Source of the DNA: DASSUW01 sp963774155
GTDB taxonomy: Bacteria; Actinomycetota; Thermoleophilia; Solirubrobacterales; Solirubrobacteraceae
Assembly: GCA_963774155.1 (NCBI GenBank)
Contig: CAVZDW010000003.1
Span: 186,001 to 250,000, forward strand
Direction of reading: 5' to 3'
DNA: 64,000 bases
Below, one piece after another: positions 34,923 through 43,050 of this stretch. Below the pieces are notes generated by a model, which ran no database searches, was not told the origin of the DNA, and was given only the letters and a program-made list of their open reading frames with translations. Numbering within the stretch: position 1 is the first letter of the stretch; every line of letters starts with the position of its first letter. A program made the translations under genes and the position numbers.

Positions 34923-36051
34923 CTACACGGCGGCGCCGAGCGCGTCGAAGAGGTCCTCGTACGGCTGGCCGGTGGCCTCGGCCACGGGCGCGTAGGTGAC
35001 CTTGCCGGCGACCACGTTGACGCCCTTGGCCAGCCCGGGGTTGCGGCTTGCGGCCTCGGCCACGCCCTCGTCGGCGAGCTGCAGCACGTAGGGCAGCGTC
35101 GCGTTGGTGAGCGCGTACGTGCTGGTGACCGGGACCGCGCCGGGCATGTTCGCGACGCAGTAGTGCGTCACGCCGTCCACCTCGTAGGTCGGATCGGAGT
35201 GCGTCGTGGGCCGCGAGGTCTCGAAGCAGCCGCCCTGGTCGATCGACACGTCGACCAGCACGGCGTTGCGCTTCATCAGGCCGAGCTGATCGCGCCGGAC
35301 CACATACGGGGCCTTGGCCCCGTGGACGAGCACGGCGCCGATCACGAGGTCGGCCTCCGGCAGCATCTTCTCGATGTCGAGCGTCGACGCGTAGCACGTG
35401 TCCGCGCGGCCGCCGAACGCGATGTCGAGCTCCCGCAGGCGATCGATGTTGCGATCGAACACCGACACGGATGCCTGCATGCCGACGGCGATGAAGGCCG
35501 CGTTCATGCCGACGACGCCGCCACCGATGATCATCACCTTCGCGGCGGCGACGCCCGGCACGCCGCCGAGCAGGATCCCGCGGCCGCCGAGCGGCTTCTC
35601 GAGCATGAACGCGCCCGCCTGCGTGGCGATCTTGCCCGCCACCTCGCTCATCGGCGCCAGCAGCGGGAGCCGCCCCCGCGCGTCCTCGACCGTCTCGTAG
35701 GCGACGGCCGTGGCGCCGGACTCGAGCAGCCCGCGGGTGAGGTCGGGATCGGGCGCCAGGTGCAGGTAGGTGAAGAGCGTGTGGCGCGGCTCGAGGAGCG
35801 CGACCTCGGCGGGCTGGGGCTCCTTGACCTTGACGATCATGTCCGCCTCGCCGAACACCGCCTCGGCGTCCGGCAGGATCTGCGCGCCCTGGGAGCGGTA
35901 GTCGTCGTCGCTGATCGCCGAGCCCTCGCCCGCACCGGCCTGGATCGACGACCTCGTGGTCGTGCTCGACCAGCTCGCGCACGCCCGCCGGGGTCAGCGC
36001 GACGCGGTACTCGTCCGTCTTGATCTCCGTGGGAACGCCGATAGTCGTCAT
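34923..36051 (-). CDS. ald: alanine dehydrogenase, frameshifted
   Basis: Catalyses L-alanine + NAD+ + H2O to pyruvate + NH4+ + NADH. Starts ATG 36051 (TTIGVPTEIKTDEYRVALTP, Lys/Arg of the catalytic pocket), then one extra base near 35945; correcting it gives EVVIQAGAGEGSAISDDDYR and a 375-residue protein, the usual length. Further motifs: VKVKEPQP, YLHLAPD (catalytic His), NAD-binding IIGGGVVGMNAA, and DVSIDQGGCFETSRPTTH. The indel is probably an error. Divergent from an Lrp/AsnC regulator, as in AldR-controlled ald loci, so induction by alanine is likely. Confidence 0.92.
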
Positions 36052-36077
36052 CGGTGGCATCATGCGGCGATCGCTGT

Positions 36078-36092
36078 TGGTCTTCCAGACCA
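36078..36092. promoter_or_regulatory. putative Lrp-type operator between ald and regulator
   Basis: TGGTCT, TCC, AGACCA: perfect 6-base arms in the 55 bases between the ald and lrp starts. Lrp proteins bind such divergent spacers; the assignment rests on position and symmetry. Confidence 0.45.
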
Positions 36093-36106
36093 GGAGAGCA
36101 ACGACT

Positions 36107-36556
36107 GTGGAACGTGTAGTTCTTGACGACACCGACTTCCGAATCGTGGACGAGCTCGTTCGAAACGGAAGGGTCTCGTTCGCGAGCCTCGGCGGGCTCG
36201 TCGGCCTCAGCCCGCACGGCGCGGCCGATCGCGTCCGCCGCCTCACGCGCGCGGGCGTGATCACCGGCTTCACCGCCGTCGTGGACCTCGAGCGCGTCGG
36301 CCGCACGATCGACGCGTTCATCGACGTCAGCCTCCAGCCGTCCACGGCGCCCGAGGACTTCGAGGCCGGGATCGGCAGGATCAACCGCGTCCGCGAGCTC
36401 GCGTTCGTCACGGGCCGCTTCGACTACCACCTGCGCGTGGCCTGCGCCGACGTCGACGAGCTCGACGAGACCGTCCGCGCGGTCCGCCACGCGGGCGCCG
36501 CCCAGACCGAGACGCGCATCGTCCTGCGCTCCGCCGCATACCGGCGGAACGTCTGA
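36107..36556 (+). CDS. Lrp/AsnC-family regulator (AldR-like)
   Basis: 149 residues: N-terminal HTH (VVLDDTDFRIVDELVRNGR, SFASLGGLVGLSPHGAADRV, residues ~4-60) and a C-terminal RAM ligand-binding domain (ITGFTAVVDLERVGR, GRFDYHLRVACADVDEL). GTG 36107 has AGGAG 10 bases upstream; the earlier in-frame ATG 36062 would place the putative operator inside the gene. The divergent position next to ald predicts an amino-acid-responsive activator of alanine catabolism. Confidence 0.88.
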   Translation: MERVVLDDTDFRIVDELVRNGRVSFASLGGLVGLSPHGAADRVRRLTRAGVITGFTAVVDLERVGRTIDAFIDVSLQPSTAPEDFEAGIGRINRVRELAFVTGRFDYHLRVACADVDELDETVRAVRHAGAAQTETRIVLRSAAYRRNV

Positions 36557-36575
36557 GACTGATAGACCGTCGCGT

Positions 36576-37598
36576 ATGGAACTCCGTCCGTTTGGCCGCA
36601 CCGGGGTCAAGGTCAGCCCGCTCTGCCTCGGCGCGATGATGTTCGGCGAGTGGGGCAACCCCGACCACGACGAGTCGGTGCGCATCATCCACGCCGCGCT
36701 CGACGCGGGCATCAACTTCATCGACACCGCCGACGTCTACTCGCGGGGCGAGTCCGAGGAGATCGTCGCCAAGGCGCTCGCCGACGGGCGCCGCGAGCAC
36801 GTCTTCCTCGCCACCAAGGTCCACGGCACCATGGGCGACGACCCGAACCAGTTCGGCAACTCGCGACGCTGGATCATCGCCGAGGTCGAGAACTCGCTGC
36901 GGCGCCTCGGCACCGACTACATCGACCTCTACCAGATCCACCGCCCCGAGCCCGACACCGACATCGAGGAGACGCTCGGCGCGCTGACCGACCTCGTCCG
37001 CTCCGGCAAGGTCCGCTACCTCGGCTCCTCGACCTTCCCGGCCTCGCGGATCGTCGAGGCGCAGTGGGCCGCCGCGGACCGCAACCTCGAGCGCTTCGTC
37101 TGCGAGCAGCCGCCGTACTCGATGCTCGTGCGCGGGATCGAGAACGACGTGCTGCCGGCGGCCAAGCGGCACAACATGGCGGTCATCCCGTGGAGCCCGC
37201 TGGCCGGCGGCTGGCTCTCGGGCAAGTGGCGCAAGGACGCCGAGCTCCCGACCTCCACGCGCGCCGAGCGCCTGCCCGGCCGCTACGACCTCTCCCTGCC
37301 CGGCAACCAGCGCAAGCTCGAGATCGCCGACGCGCTCGGCAAGCTCGCGGACGAGGCCGGGCTGTCGCTCATCCACATGGCCATCGCCTTCGTCATCCGC
37401 CATCCGGTGGTGACGGCGGCGATCATCGGCCCGCGCACGATGGAGCAGCTCGAGTCCCAGCTCGGCGCGGCCGACGTGCACCTGGACGACGCCGTGCTCG
37501 ACCGCATCGACGAGCTCGTGCCGCCGGGGACCTACGTCAACGTGGCCGACACGGGCTGGCAGAACCCCGACCTCCAGCCGGGGGCGCGGCGCCGCTGA
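36576..37598 (+). CDS. aldo/keto reductase
   Basis: 340 residues, NADPH-dependent TIM-barrel oxidoreductase. Catalytic tetrad visible: Asp and Tyr in FIDTADVYSRGESEEIV, Lys in FLATKVHG, His in YQIHRPEP; cofactor-binding IIGPRTMEQLESQLGA near the C-terminus. Closest to the YajO/IolS-type AKRs. Substrate unknown. ATG 36576 lies 19 bases after the Lrp-type regulator and the next gene follows after 2 bases, so the three may be co-transcribed. Confidence 0.92.
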   Translation: MELRPFGRTGVKVSPLCLGAMMFGEWGNPDHDESVRIIHAALDAGINFIDTADVYSRGESEEIVAKALADGRREHVFLATKVHGTMGDDPNQFGNSRRWIIAEVENSLRRLGTDYIDLYQIHRPEPDTDIEETLGALTDLVRSGKVRYLGSSTFPASRIVEAQWAAADRNLERFVCEQPPYSMLVRGIENDVLPAAKRHNMAVIPWSPLAGGWLSGKWRKDAELPTSTRAERLPGRYDLSLPGNQRKLEIADALGKLADEAGLSLIHMAIAFVIRHPVVTAAIIGPRTMEQLESQLGAADVHLDDAVLDRIDELVPPGTYVNVADTGWQNPDLQPGARRR

Positions 37599-37600
37599 GG

Positions 37601-39187
37601 ATGGCCGACATCGACGCGCTCGTGATCGGGGCCGGGCACAACGGCCTCGTGGCGGCGAACCGGCTGGCCGAGCGCGGGTGGAGTGTGCTCGTGCTCGAGG
37701 CCGCGGACGAGCCGGGCGGGGCCGTGCGCAGCGGGGAGCTCACCGAGCCGGGCTTCACCAGCGACCTCTTCAGCTCGTTCTATCCGCTCGCGGCGGCCTC
37801 CCCGGCCATCCGCGCGCTCGGCCTCGAGCGCTTCGGCCTCACGTGGCGCCGCTCGCCGCTGGCGCTGGCGCACCCGCAGCCGGACGGTCGCTGCGCGGTC
37901 ATCTCGGCCGACCTCGACGAGACCGCCGCTTCGCTCGAGCGCTTCGCGCCCGGGGACGGCGACGCCTGGCGCGCCCTCTACGCCTACTGGCGGCGCGCCG
38001 GCGACCCGTTCGTCGACGCCCTGCTGCGCCCGTTCCCGCCGCTGCGGGGCGGCGCGCGACTCGCGCGGGCGCTCGGGCCGCGCGGCCTCCTGCCCTTCGC
38101 GCGGTTCGCCGTGCTCCCCGTCCGCCGCCTCGCCGAGGAGCGCTTCGCCGGCGAGGGCGCCGGGTGGCTGCTCGCGGGCAACGCCCTGCACACGGACCTC
38201 ACCCCGGAGTCGGCGGGCAGCGGCCTCTTCGCCTGGATCCTCTGCGGCCTCGGGCAGCAGCGCGGCTTCCCCGTCCCGGAGGGCGGCGCGGGCCGCCTCA
38301 CCGCCGCGCTCGCCGCCCGCCTGCGCGCCCACGGCGGGCAGATCGAGTGCGGCGTCCGGGTCACGCGCGTCCTCGTCCGCGGCGGCCGCGCGGTCGGCGT
38401 CCGCACGAGCGACGGGCGCGAGCTCTCGGCCGGGAAGGCCGTGCTCGCCACCACGCTGGCGCCGACCCTCTTCCACGACCTCGTCGGGGACCAGCACCTG
38501 CCGGCCTCCTTTGTCGACGACCTCCGTGCCTTCCAGCTCGACAACGCGACCGTGAAGGTCGACTGGTCGCTCGACGGCCCGATCCCGTGGATCGCCGAGG
38601 ACGCCCGCCGCGCCGCGACGATCCACGTCGCGGACGGCATGGACGCGCTGACGCGGACCGCGTCGCAGCTGTCGCGCCGGCTGATCCCCGACCATCCGTT
38701 CCTCGTCATGGGCCAGTACTCGATGGTCGACCCGACACGCCAGCCGGCCGGGAAGGAGACCGCCTGGGCCTACGCGCACGTGCCGCAGCGGGTGGCCGGC
38801 GACGCGGGCGGCGACGAGCTCGCCGGGCGCTGGGACGAGCGCGAGACCGAGCGCTTCGCCGCGCGGATCGAGGGCGAGATCGAGCGCCGCGCGCCCGGCT
38901 TCCGCTCGCTCGTCCGGGCGCGGCACGTGTTCACGCCGCCCACGATGGAGGCCGCGAACGCGAGCCTCGCCGGCGGCGCCGTCAACCACGGGACGGCGCA
39001 GATCCACCAGCAGGTGATCTTCCGCCCGGTGCCCGGCCTCGCCCGCGCCGAGACCCCGATCGCCGGCCTCTTCCTGGCCGGCGCCTCAGCGCATCCGGGC
39101 GGCGGCGTGCACGGCGCCGCGGGGGCTAACGCCGCGAGTGCCGCGGTGCGGCAGGCCCGCTGGAGCGCTCGCCCCGGGCGTCGCTGA
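37601..39187 (+). CDS. phytoene desaturase-like FAD oxidoreductase
   Basis: 528 residues. FAD Rossmann IDALVIGAGHNGLVAANRLA (GAGHNG at ~10-15), LEAADEPGGAVRSGEL, and the C-terminal motif GLFLAGASAHPGGGVHGAAG typical of the CrtI/carotenoid-desaturase superfamily (retinol saturase/pyridine nucleotide-disulphide oxidoreductase-like branch). No other carotenoid gene is adjacent, so a carotenoid substrate is not established. ATG 37601 follows the aldo/keto reductase stop by 2 bases. The C-terminus overlaps the convergent GGDEF gene by 62 bases. Confidence 0.88.
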   Translation: MADIDALVIGAGHNGLVAANRLAERGWSVLVLEAADEPGGAVRSGELTEPGFTSDLFSSFYPLAAASPAIRALGLERFGLTWRRSPLALAHPQPDGRCAVISADLDETAASLERFAPGDGDAWRALYAYWRRAGDPFVDALLRPFPPLRGGARLARALGPRGLLPFARFAVLPVRRLAEERFAGEGAGWLLAGNALHTDLTPESAGSGLFAWILCGLGQQRGFPVPEGGAGRLTAALAARLRAHGGQIECGVRVTRVLVRGGRAVGVRTSDGRELSAGKAVLATTLAPTLFHDLVGDQHLPASFVDDLRAFQLDNATVKVDWSLDGPIPWIAEDARRAATIHVADGMDALTRTASQLSRRLIPDHPFLVMGQYSMVDPTRQPAGKETAWAYAHVPQRVAGDAGGDELAGRWDERETERFAARIEGEIERRAPGFRSLVRARHVFTPPTMEAANASLAGGAVNHGTAQIHQQVIFRPVPGLARAETPIAGLFLAGASAHPGGGVHGAAGANAASAAVRQARWSARPGRR

Positions 39188-40553
39188 CCGCGGCGACGGC
39201 CGCGAACGCGGCGACCACGGCGGGATCGAACTGGGTCCCCGCGGAGCGGCGCAGCTCCTCCAGCGCGGCCTCCGTGTCGACGCCGGCCTGGTACGGGCGG
39301 TCGTTGACCATGGCGTCGAAGGCGTCGCTGACGGCGATGATGCGCGCGCCGATGGGGATCTCGCTCCCGCGCAGCATGTCCGGGTAGCCGGTGCCGTCGT
39401 AGCGCTCGTGATGCCAGCGGATCAGCTCGGCCGTCCGGGCGAGCGACGGCGCGGCGCGCACGATCCGCTCGCCGATGACGGGATGGCGCTTGATGAAGGC
39501 CCACTCGTCGGCGTCGAGCCTGGCGGGCTTGCCGAGGATCGCGTCCGGGATCGCGGCCTTGCCGACGTCGTGCAGCTCCGCCGCGAGGCGCACGCGCTCG
39601 ACCTCGTCGGGCGCGAGCCCGAGCCGCTCGGCCGTCAGCCCGGCGAGGGCGGCGACGCCGCTCGTGTGCCGGCCGAGCGCGCGGCTGCGCTCGGAGAGGA
39701 GGCTGACGAGGACGTCGGCGCTCTGGCGGCTCGGCGACGTGCGCCCGGCCGCCTTGTGCTGGTACATGCGCTGGTCGGCCAGGACCAGCGCGATGTCCGG
39801 CCGCTTCGTGTCGTCGGGGAGCAGCGCGACGCCGTACGAGCAGCCGATGGAGAAGCCCTCGCCGTCCTCGTAGAGGGCGCTCGCGGCGAGGGCGCCGATG
39901 CCGTCCGCGGCGCCGTCGACGACCGGCGCGATGACGCAGAACTCGTCGCCGCCCATCCGGTAGGCGCGCCCGAGGCCGTCGATCGTGGTGGTGAGCCGCT
40001 CGCCGAGCCGGGCGAGCAGCGCGTCGCCGGCCGGGTGCCCGAAGCTGTCGTTGTACTGCTTGAAGCCGTCGAGGTCGAAGAGCGCGAGCATGATCTGGCC
40101 GCCGTCCGCGGTGGCGTCGAGATCGGCCATCAGCGCGCGGCGGTTGCCGAGGCCGGTGAGGGCGTCGGTGAGCGCCTCGTCCTGGCTGGTGGCCAGCAGG
40201 CGCCGGTTCTCGGCGGCGACGCGCGCCACGCGCACGTAGAACCAGCCGAAGACGCCGAGGAGGAGCAGGATCACCGCGGCGGAGCCCAGGCGCACCATGC
40301 GGACGCGGGCCTGCGAGCGCTCGTGCGCAAGACGGGCGGCCCGCGCCAGCGCGGCGTCGGCCGCGCGCGCGTCCTCGCTCTCGGCCAGCTCGACCCGCAG
40401 CGCGGTCAGCTGCCGCTCGGCGTCACGGCTCGCGCTCGCCTCGGTCTGCAGGCGCCCGAGGCCCAGGATCGCGGCGGCCACGACCGCGAGCCCGCACACG
40501 AGCACGAGGCGGGTCCTCCACGAGAGCACGTTGGGCATCCGGGCCGAAGCCAT
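39126..40553 (-). CDS. membrane GGDEF + HD-GYP cyclic-di-GMP protein
   Basis: 475 residues. Two membrane helices (~16-34 and ~91-109) bracket a short extracytoplasmic helical region, then a GGDEF domain (TDALTGLGNRRALM; MGGDEF with intact GGDEF at 201-205) and an HD-GYP domain (LHDVGKAAIPD with HD at 328-329; HHERYDGTGYPDML with GYP at 389-391). The first makes c-di-GMP from GTP, the second degrades it to GMP, so the protein could switch direction with a membrane signal. No RxxD inhibitory site is seen before GGDEF. ATG 40553; an internal ATG at residue 6 is possible. Confidence 0.92.
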   Translation of the reverse strand: MASARMPNVLSWRTRLVLVCGLAVVAAAILGLGRLQTEASASRDAERQLTALRVELAESEDARAADAALARAARLAHERSQARVRMVRLGSAAVILLLLGVFGWFYVRVARVAAENRRLLATSQDEALTDALTGLGNRRALMADLDATADGGQIMLALFDLDGFKQYNDSFGHPAGDALLARLGERLTTTIDGLGRAYRMGGDEFCVIAPVVDGAADGIGALAASALYEDGEGFSIGCSYGVALLPDDTKRPDIALVLADQRMYQHKAAGRTSPSRQSADVLVSLLSERSRALGRHTSGVAALAGLTAERLGLAPDEVERVRLAAELHDVGKAAIPDAILGKPARLDADEWAFIKRHPVIGERIVRAAPSLARTAELIRWHHERYDGTGYPDMLRGSEIPIGARIIAVSDAFDAMVNDRPYQAGVDTEAALEELRRSAGTQFDPAVVAAFAAVAAVSDARGERSSGPAAPRHSRR

Positions 40554-40642
40554 CGTCTGCTAGCTATCGGCTGCGCGGCGGAAAAACCTCAGCCTTCGCA
40601 CCGCTCGCACCGCTGGCGGCCGGGCTCGCGTACGGTTGACCC

Positions 40643-41335
40643 ATGAAGCGCATCGGCCTGCTGGGCGGCATGAGCTGGGAGTCCTCGGCCGAGTACTACC
40701 GGTTCGTCAACGAGGCGACGCGGGACCGGCTCGGCGGGCTGCACTCGGCCGACTGCCTCCTGCGCTCGGTCGACTTCGTGGAGATCGAGCGGCTCCAGCG
40801 CGACGGCGCGTGGGACGAGGCCGGCGCCCGGCTGGCCGCCGAGGCCGCGGCGCTGGTGGCCGCCGGCGCCGAGCTCATCGTCCTGTGCACCAACACCATG
40901 CACAAGGTCGCCGGCGCCATCACGGCCGCGGTCGACGTGCCGTTCGTCCACATCGCCGACACCACGGCCGAGGCGGTGCGCGCGCGGGGCCTCGGCACCG
41001 TCGGGCTCCTCGCCACGGGGTACACGATGGAGCAGGACTTCTACGTCGGGCGGCTGCGCGAGCAGCACGGGCTCGAGGTGCTGGTCCCGGACGAGGCCGA
41101 CCGGCGCATCGTGCACGGTGTCATCTACGAGGAGCTGTGCGTCGGCATCGTCGACGACGGGTCGCGGGAGGAGTACCGGCGGATCATCCGCGACCTCGTC
41201 GACCGGGGCGCGCAGGGCATCCTCCTCGGCTGCACCGAGATCGACCTCCTGATCGGCCAGGCGGACTCGCCGGTGCCCGTGTTCGACACCACCCGGCTGC
41301 ACGCCGAGCGCGCGGTCGAGCTCGCGCTGGGCTGA
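40643..41335 (+). CDS. aspartate/glutamate racemase family protein
   Basis: 230 residues. Starts KRIGLLGGMSWESSAEYY, with the two catalytic cysteines of the cofactor-independent racemases: IVLCTNTMHKVA (Cys ~82) and ILLGCTEIDLLIG (Cys ~194). YgeA/aspartate racemase-like; makes or recycles a D-amino acid. Stand-alone gene, ATG 40643, promoter in the ~90 bases before it (divergent from the GGDEF gene). Confidence 0.92.
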   Translation: MKRIGLLGGMSWESSAEYYRFVNEATRDRLGGLHSADCLLRSVDFVEIERLQRDGAWDEAGARLAAEAAALVAAGAELIVLCTNTMHKVAGAITAAVDVPFVHIADTTAEAVRARGLGTVGLLATGYTMEQDFYVGRLREQHGLEVLVPDEADRRIVHGVIYEELCVGIVDDGSREEYRRIIRDLVDRGAQGILLGCTEIDLLIGQADSPVPVFDTTRLHAERAVELALG

Positions 41336-41350
41336 GACTCCAAGCAAACT

Positions 41351-41396
41351 CCCAGGGTTCGCTCATCGAGGGCTCACGTTCGCCTCGCACCCTGGG
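41351..41396 (+). promoter_or_regulatory. leader inverted repeat before the redox operon
   Basis: CCCAGGGT (41351-41358) and ACCCTGGG (41389-41396), perfect 8-base arms 30 bases apart. The right arm covers the weak Shine-Dalgarno of the gene at 41400, so it may be an operator or a structure that hides the ribosome site. Confidence 0.35.
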
Positions 41397-41399
41397 GAC

Positions 41400-41627
41400 A
41401 TGCCCAGTCCCGCCGCCATGGAGCTGCTCGCCGCCCGCGCCCGCCGCATCAGCTCGATCCGCCGCCGCGTCGCCGCCGCCACACTCGCCATGTTCGCGCT
41501 GGCCTGGGGCGTCGTCGCCTGGGACGGCTCGATGGGGACGACCGACACGGCCACCGCGCACGTCACGACGACATCGTCGTCGGACGCCGGCGAGCCGCTG
41601 ACCGCGGTGACCACCGCGCAGTCATGA
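41400..41627 (+). CDS. small membrane protein with Thr/Ser-rich tail
   Basis: 75 residues: basic N-terminus, one helix (VAAATLAMFALAWGVVAW, ~24-41), then an extracytoplasmic tail rich in Thr/Ser (TTDTATAHVTTTSSSDAGEP). No family recognised. The stop overlaps the next ATG (ATGA), and the third gene of the operon is a flavin transferase, so the Thr/Ser tail is a possible acceptor, although no canonical flavinylation motif (D/S-G-A-T) is present. ATG 41418 is an alternative start. Confidence 0.7.
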   Translation: MPSPAAMELLAARARRISSIRRRVAAATLAMFALAWGVVAWDGSMGTTDTATAHVTTTSSSDAGEPLTAVTTAQS

Positions 41628-42160
41628 CCGGCGAGCACGTGTTCTGGATCACCAGCCGCGCCGCCGGCATGCTGGCGCTGATCGCGGCCGGCGCGGCGGT
41701 GACGATCGGGCTGCTCATGAGCACGCGCCTGCTCAAGGGCCGCGACCTCCGCGTCCTGCACGAGGCCCTCTCGGTGGCCACGCTCGCCGCCCTCGCCGTG
41801 CATGCGCTCGCTCTCCTCGGGGACGGCTACCTGCACCCGAGCCTCGCCGACATCGCCATCCCGTTCGTCAGCTCCTACCAGCGCTTCTGGATGGGCGTGG
41901 GGATCGTCGGCGGCTGGACGCTGCTCATCCTCGGCCTCTCCTATTACGCGCGCGGGCGGATCGGCGCCGCCCGCTGGCGCAAGCTCCACCGACTGACCGC
42001 GGTCGCCTGGCTGCTCGGCGTCGCCCACGCGATCGGCCAGGGCACGGACGCCGGCACCGTCTGGTTCGCGATCTCGCTGATCGCGTTCGCCGGCCCGCCC
42101 TTCGCGCTGCTCGTGTGGAAGCTCAGCCGGACCCCCTCCCCCGCGGCGGCGGCGCGATGA
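41624..42160 (+). CDS. ferric reductase-like transmembrane protein
   Basis: 178 residues, five to six helices. VFWITSRAAGMLALIAAGAA, then helices with conserved histidines (DLRVLHEALSVATLAALAVHALALL and KLHRLTAVAWLLGVAHAIG) that would coordinate two b haems, as in the ferric reductase/NOX/YedZ (MsrQ) superfamily. Carries electrons across the membrane; no FAD/NAD domain. Overlaps the small membrane protein gene and apbE by 4 bases each (ATGA), so the three form one translationally coupled operon, an extracytoplasmic electron-transfer unit by inference. Confidence 0.88.
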   Translation: MTGEHVFWITSRAAGMLALIAAGAAVTIGLLMSTRLLKGRDLRVLHEALSVATLAALAVHALALLGDGYLHPSLADIAIPFVSSYQRFWMGVGIVGGWTLLILGLSYYARGRIGAARWRKLHRLTAVAWLLGVAHAIGQGTDAGTVWFAISLIAFAGPPFALLVWKLSRTPSPAAAAR

Positions 42161-43050
42161 ACCGGGAGTTCGGCGTCTCGTTCCCCTGCTTCGGCGGGAC
42201 GTGCCAGGTGATCGCGACCGACGGCGTCGAGGCCGTCGTCGCGGCCAAGCTCCGGCTGCTCGACTGGCACGCGCGCTACACGCGCTTCGACCCGGCCAGC
42301 GAGCTCTGCCGGCTCAACGCCGATCCGCGCGAGGCCGTGCCGGTGAGCCCCGTGCTCGCGCGGCTGGTGCAGGCCATCGTCGAGGCCGCCGAGCTGAGCG
42401 GCGGGCTGGTCGACGGCACGCTGGCCCGGGAGCTGGAGGCCGCCGGCTACACGTCCGACCTGGACGGCTCGCTGCCGCTGCGGCGCGCCGCCGACCCGCG
42501 CCCGGCCCGCCCGCGAAGCGATGCGCGCTGGCGCGGGCTGTCGGTCGTCGGCGCCGTCGTGCGGCGCCCGCCGGGCCTGGCGATCGACAGCGGCGGCCTC
42601 GGCAAGGGCCTCTTCGCCGACCTGGTGGCCGACGACCTGCGCGGCCACGAGGCGTTCGCGATCGAGTGCGCCGGCGATCTCCGCGTCGGCGGCACGGCCG
42701 GGCGGCGGCGGCCCGTCAACGTCGAGAGCCCGTTCGACGGCAGCGTTCTCCACACGTTCGAGCTGGCCGACGCGGGCGTGGCCACGAGCGGGATCGGCCG
42801 GCGCAGCTGGCTCGACTCGCGGGGCCGTCCCGCCCACCATCTGCTCGACCCGTCCACCGGGCTGCCGGCGTTCACCGGCGTCGTCCAGGCCAGCGCCGTC
42901 GCGCCAACTGCCCTCGAGGCCGAGGTCCGCGCCAAGGCCGCGCTGCTCAGCGGCCCGGAGCGTGCGGCGGACTGGCTCCCGCACGGCGGCGTGATCGTGC
43001 ACGACGACGGCGGCCACACGTCGGTTACCGTGCCGCCCGGGGGAGAGCTC
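42157..43050 (+). CDS. apbE: FAD:protein FMN transferase, in frame with next gene
   Basis: About 298 residues. ApbE moves FMN from FAD onto a Thr/Ser of extracytoplasmic redox proteins. Visible: FDPASELCRLNADP, DSGGLGKGLFADLVAD (Mg/FAD site), CAGDLRVGG, and ATSGIGRRSWLDSRGRPAHHLLDPSTGLPA region represented by HHLLDPSTGLPAF. No signal peptide is obvious, so it may act from the cytoplasmic side or be leaderless. ATG 42157 overlaps the ferric-reductase stop. The sequence has no stop codon before the amylosucrase: the frame runs straight into it, so the end given here is the likely boundary (GTG 43051), not a real stop. Confidence 0.82.

Noticed and set aside
37601..39187. Carotenoid biosynthesis cluster
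   Set aside because: The CrtI-like protein stands alone; no phytoene synthase, cyclase or prenyltransferase in the window.
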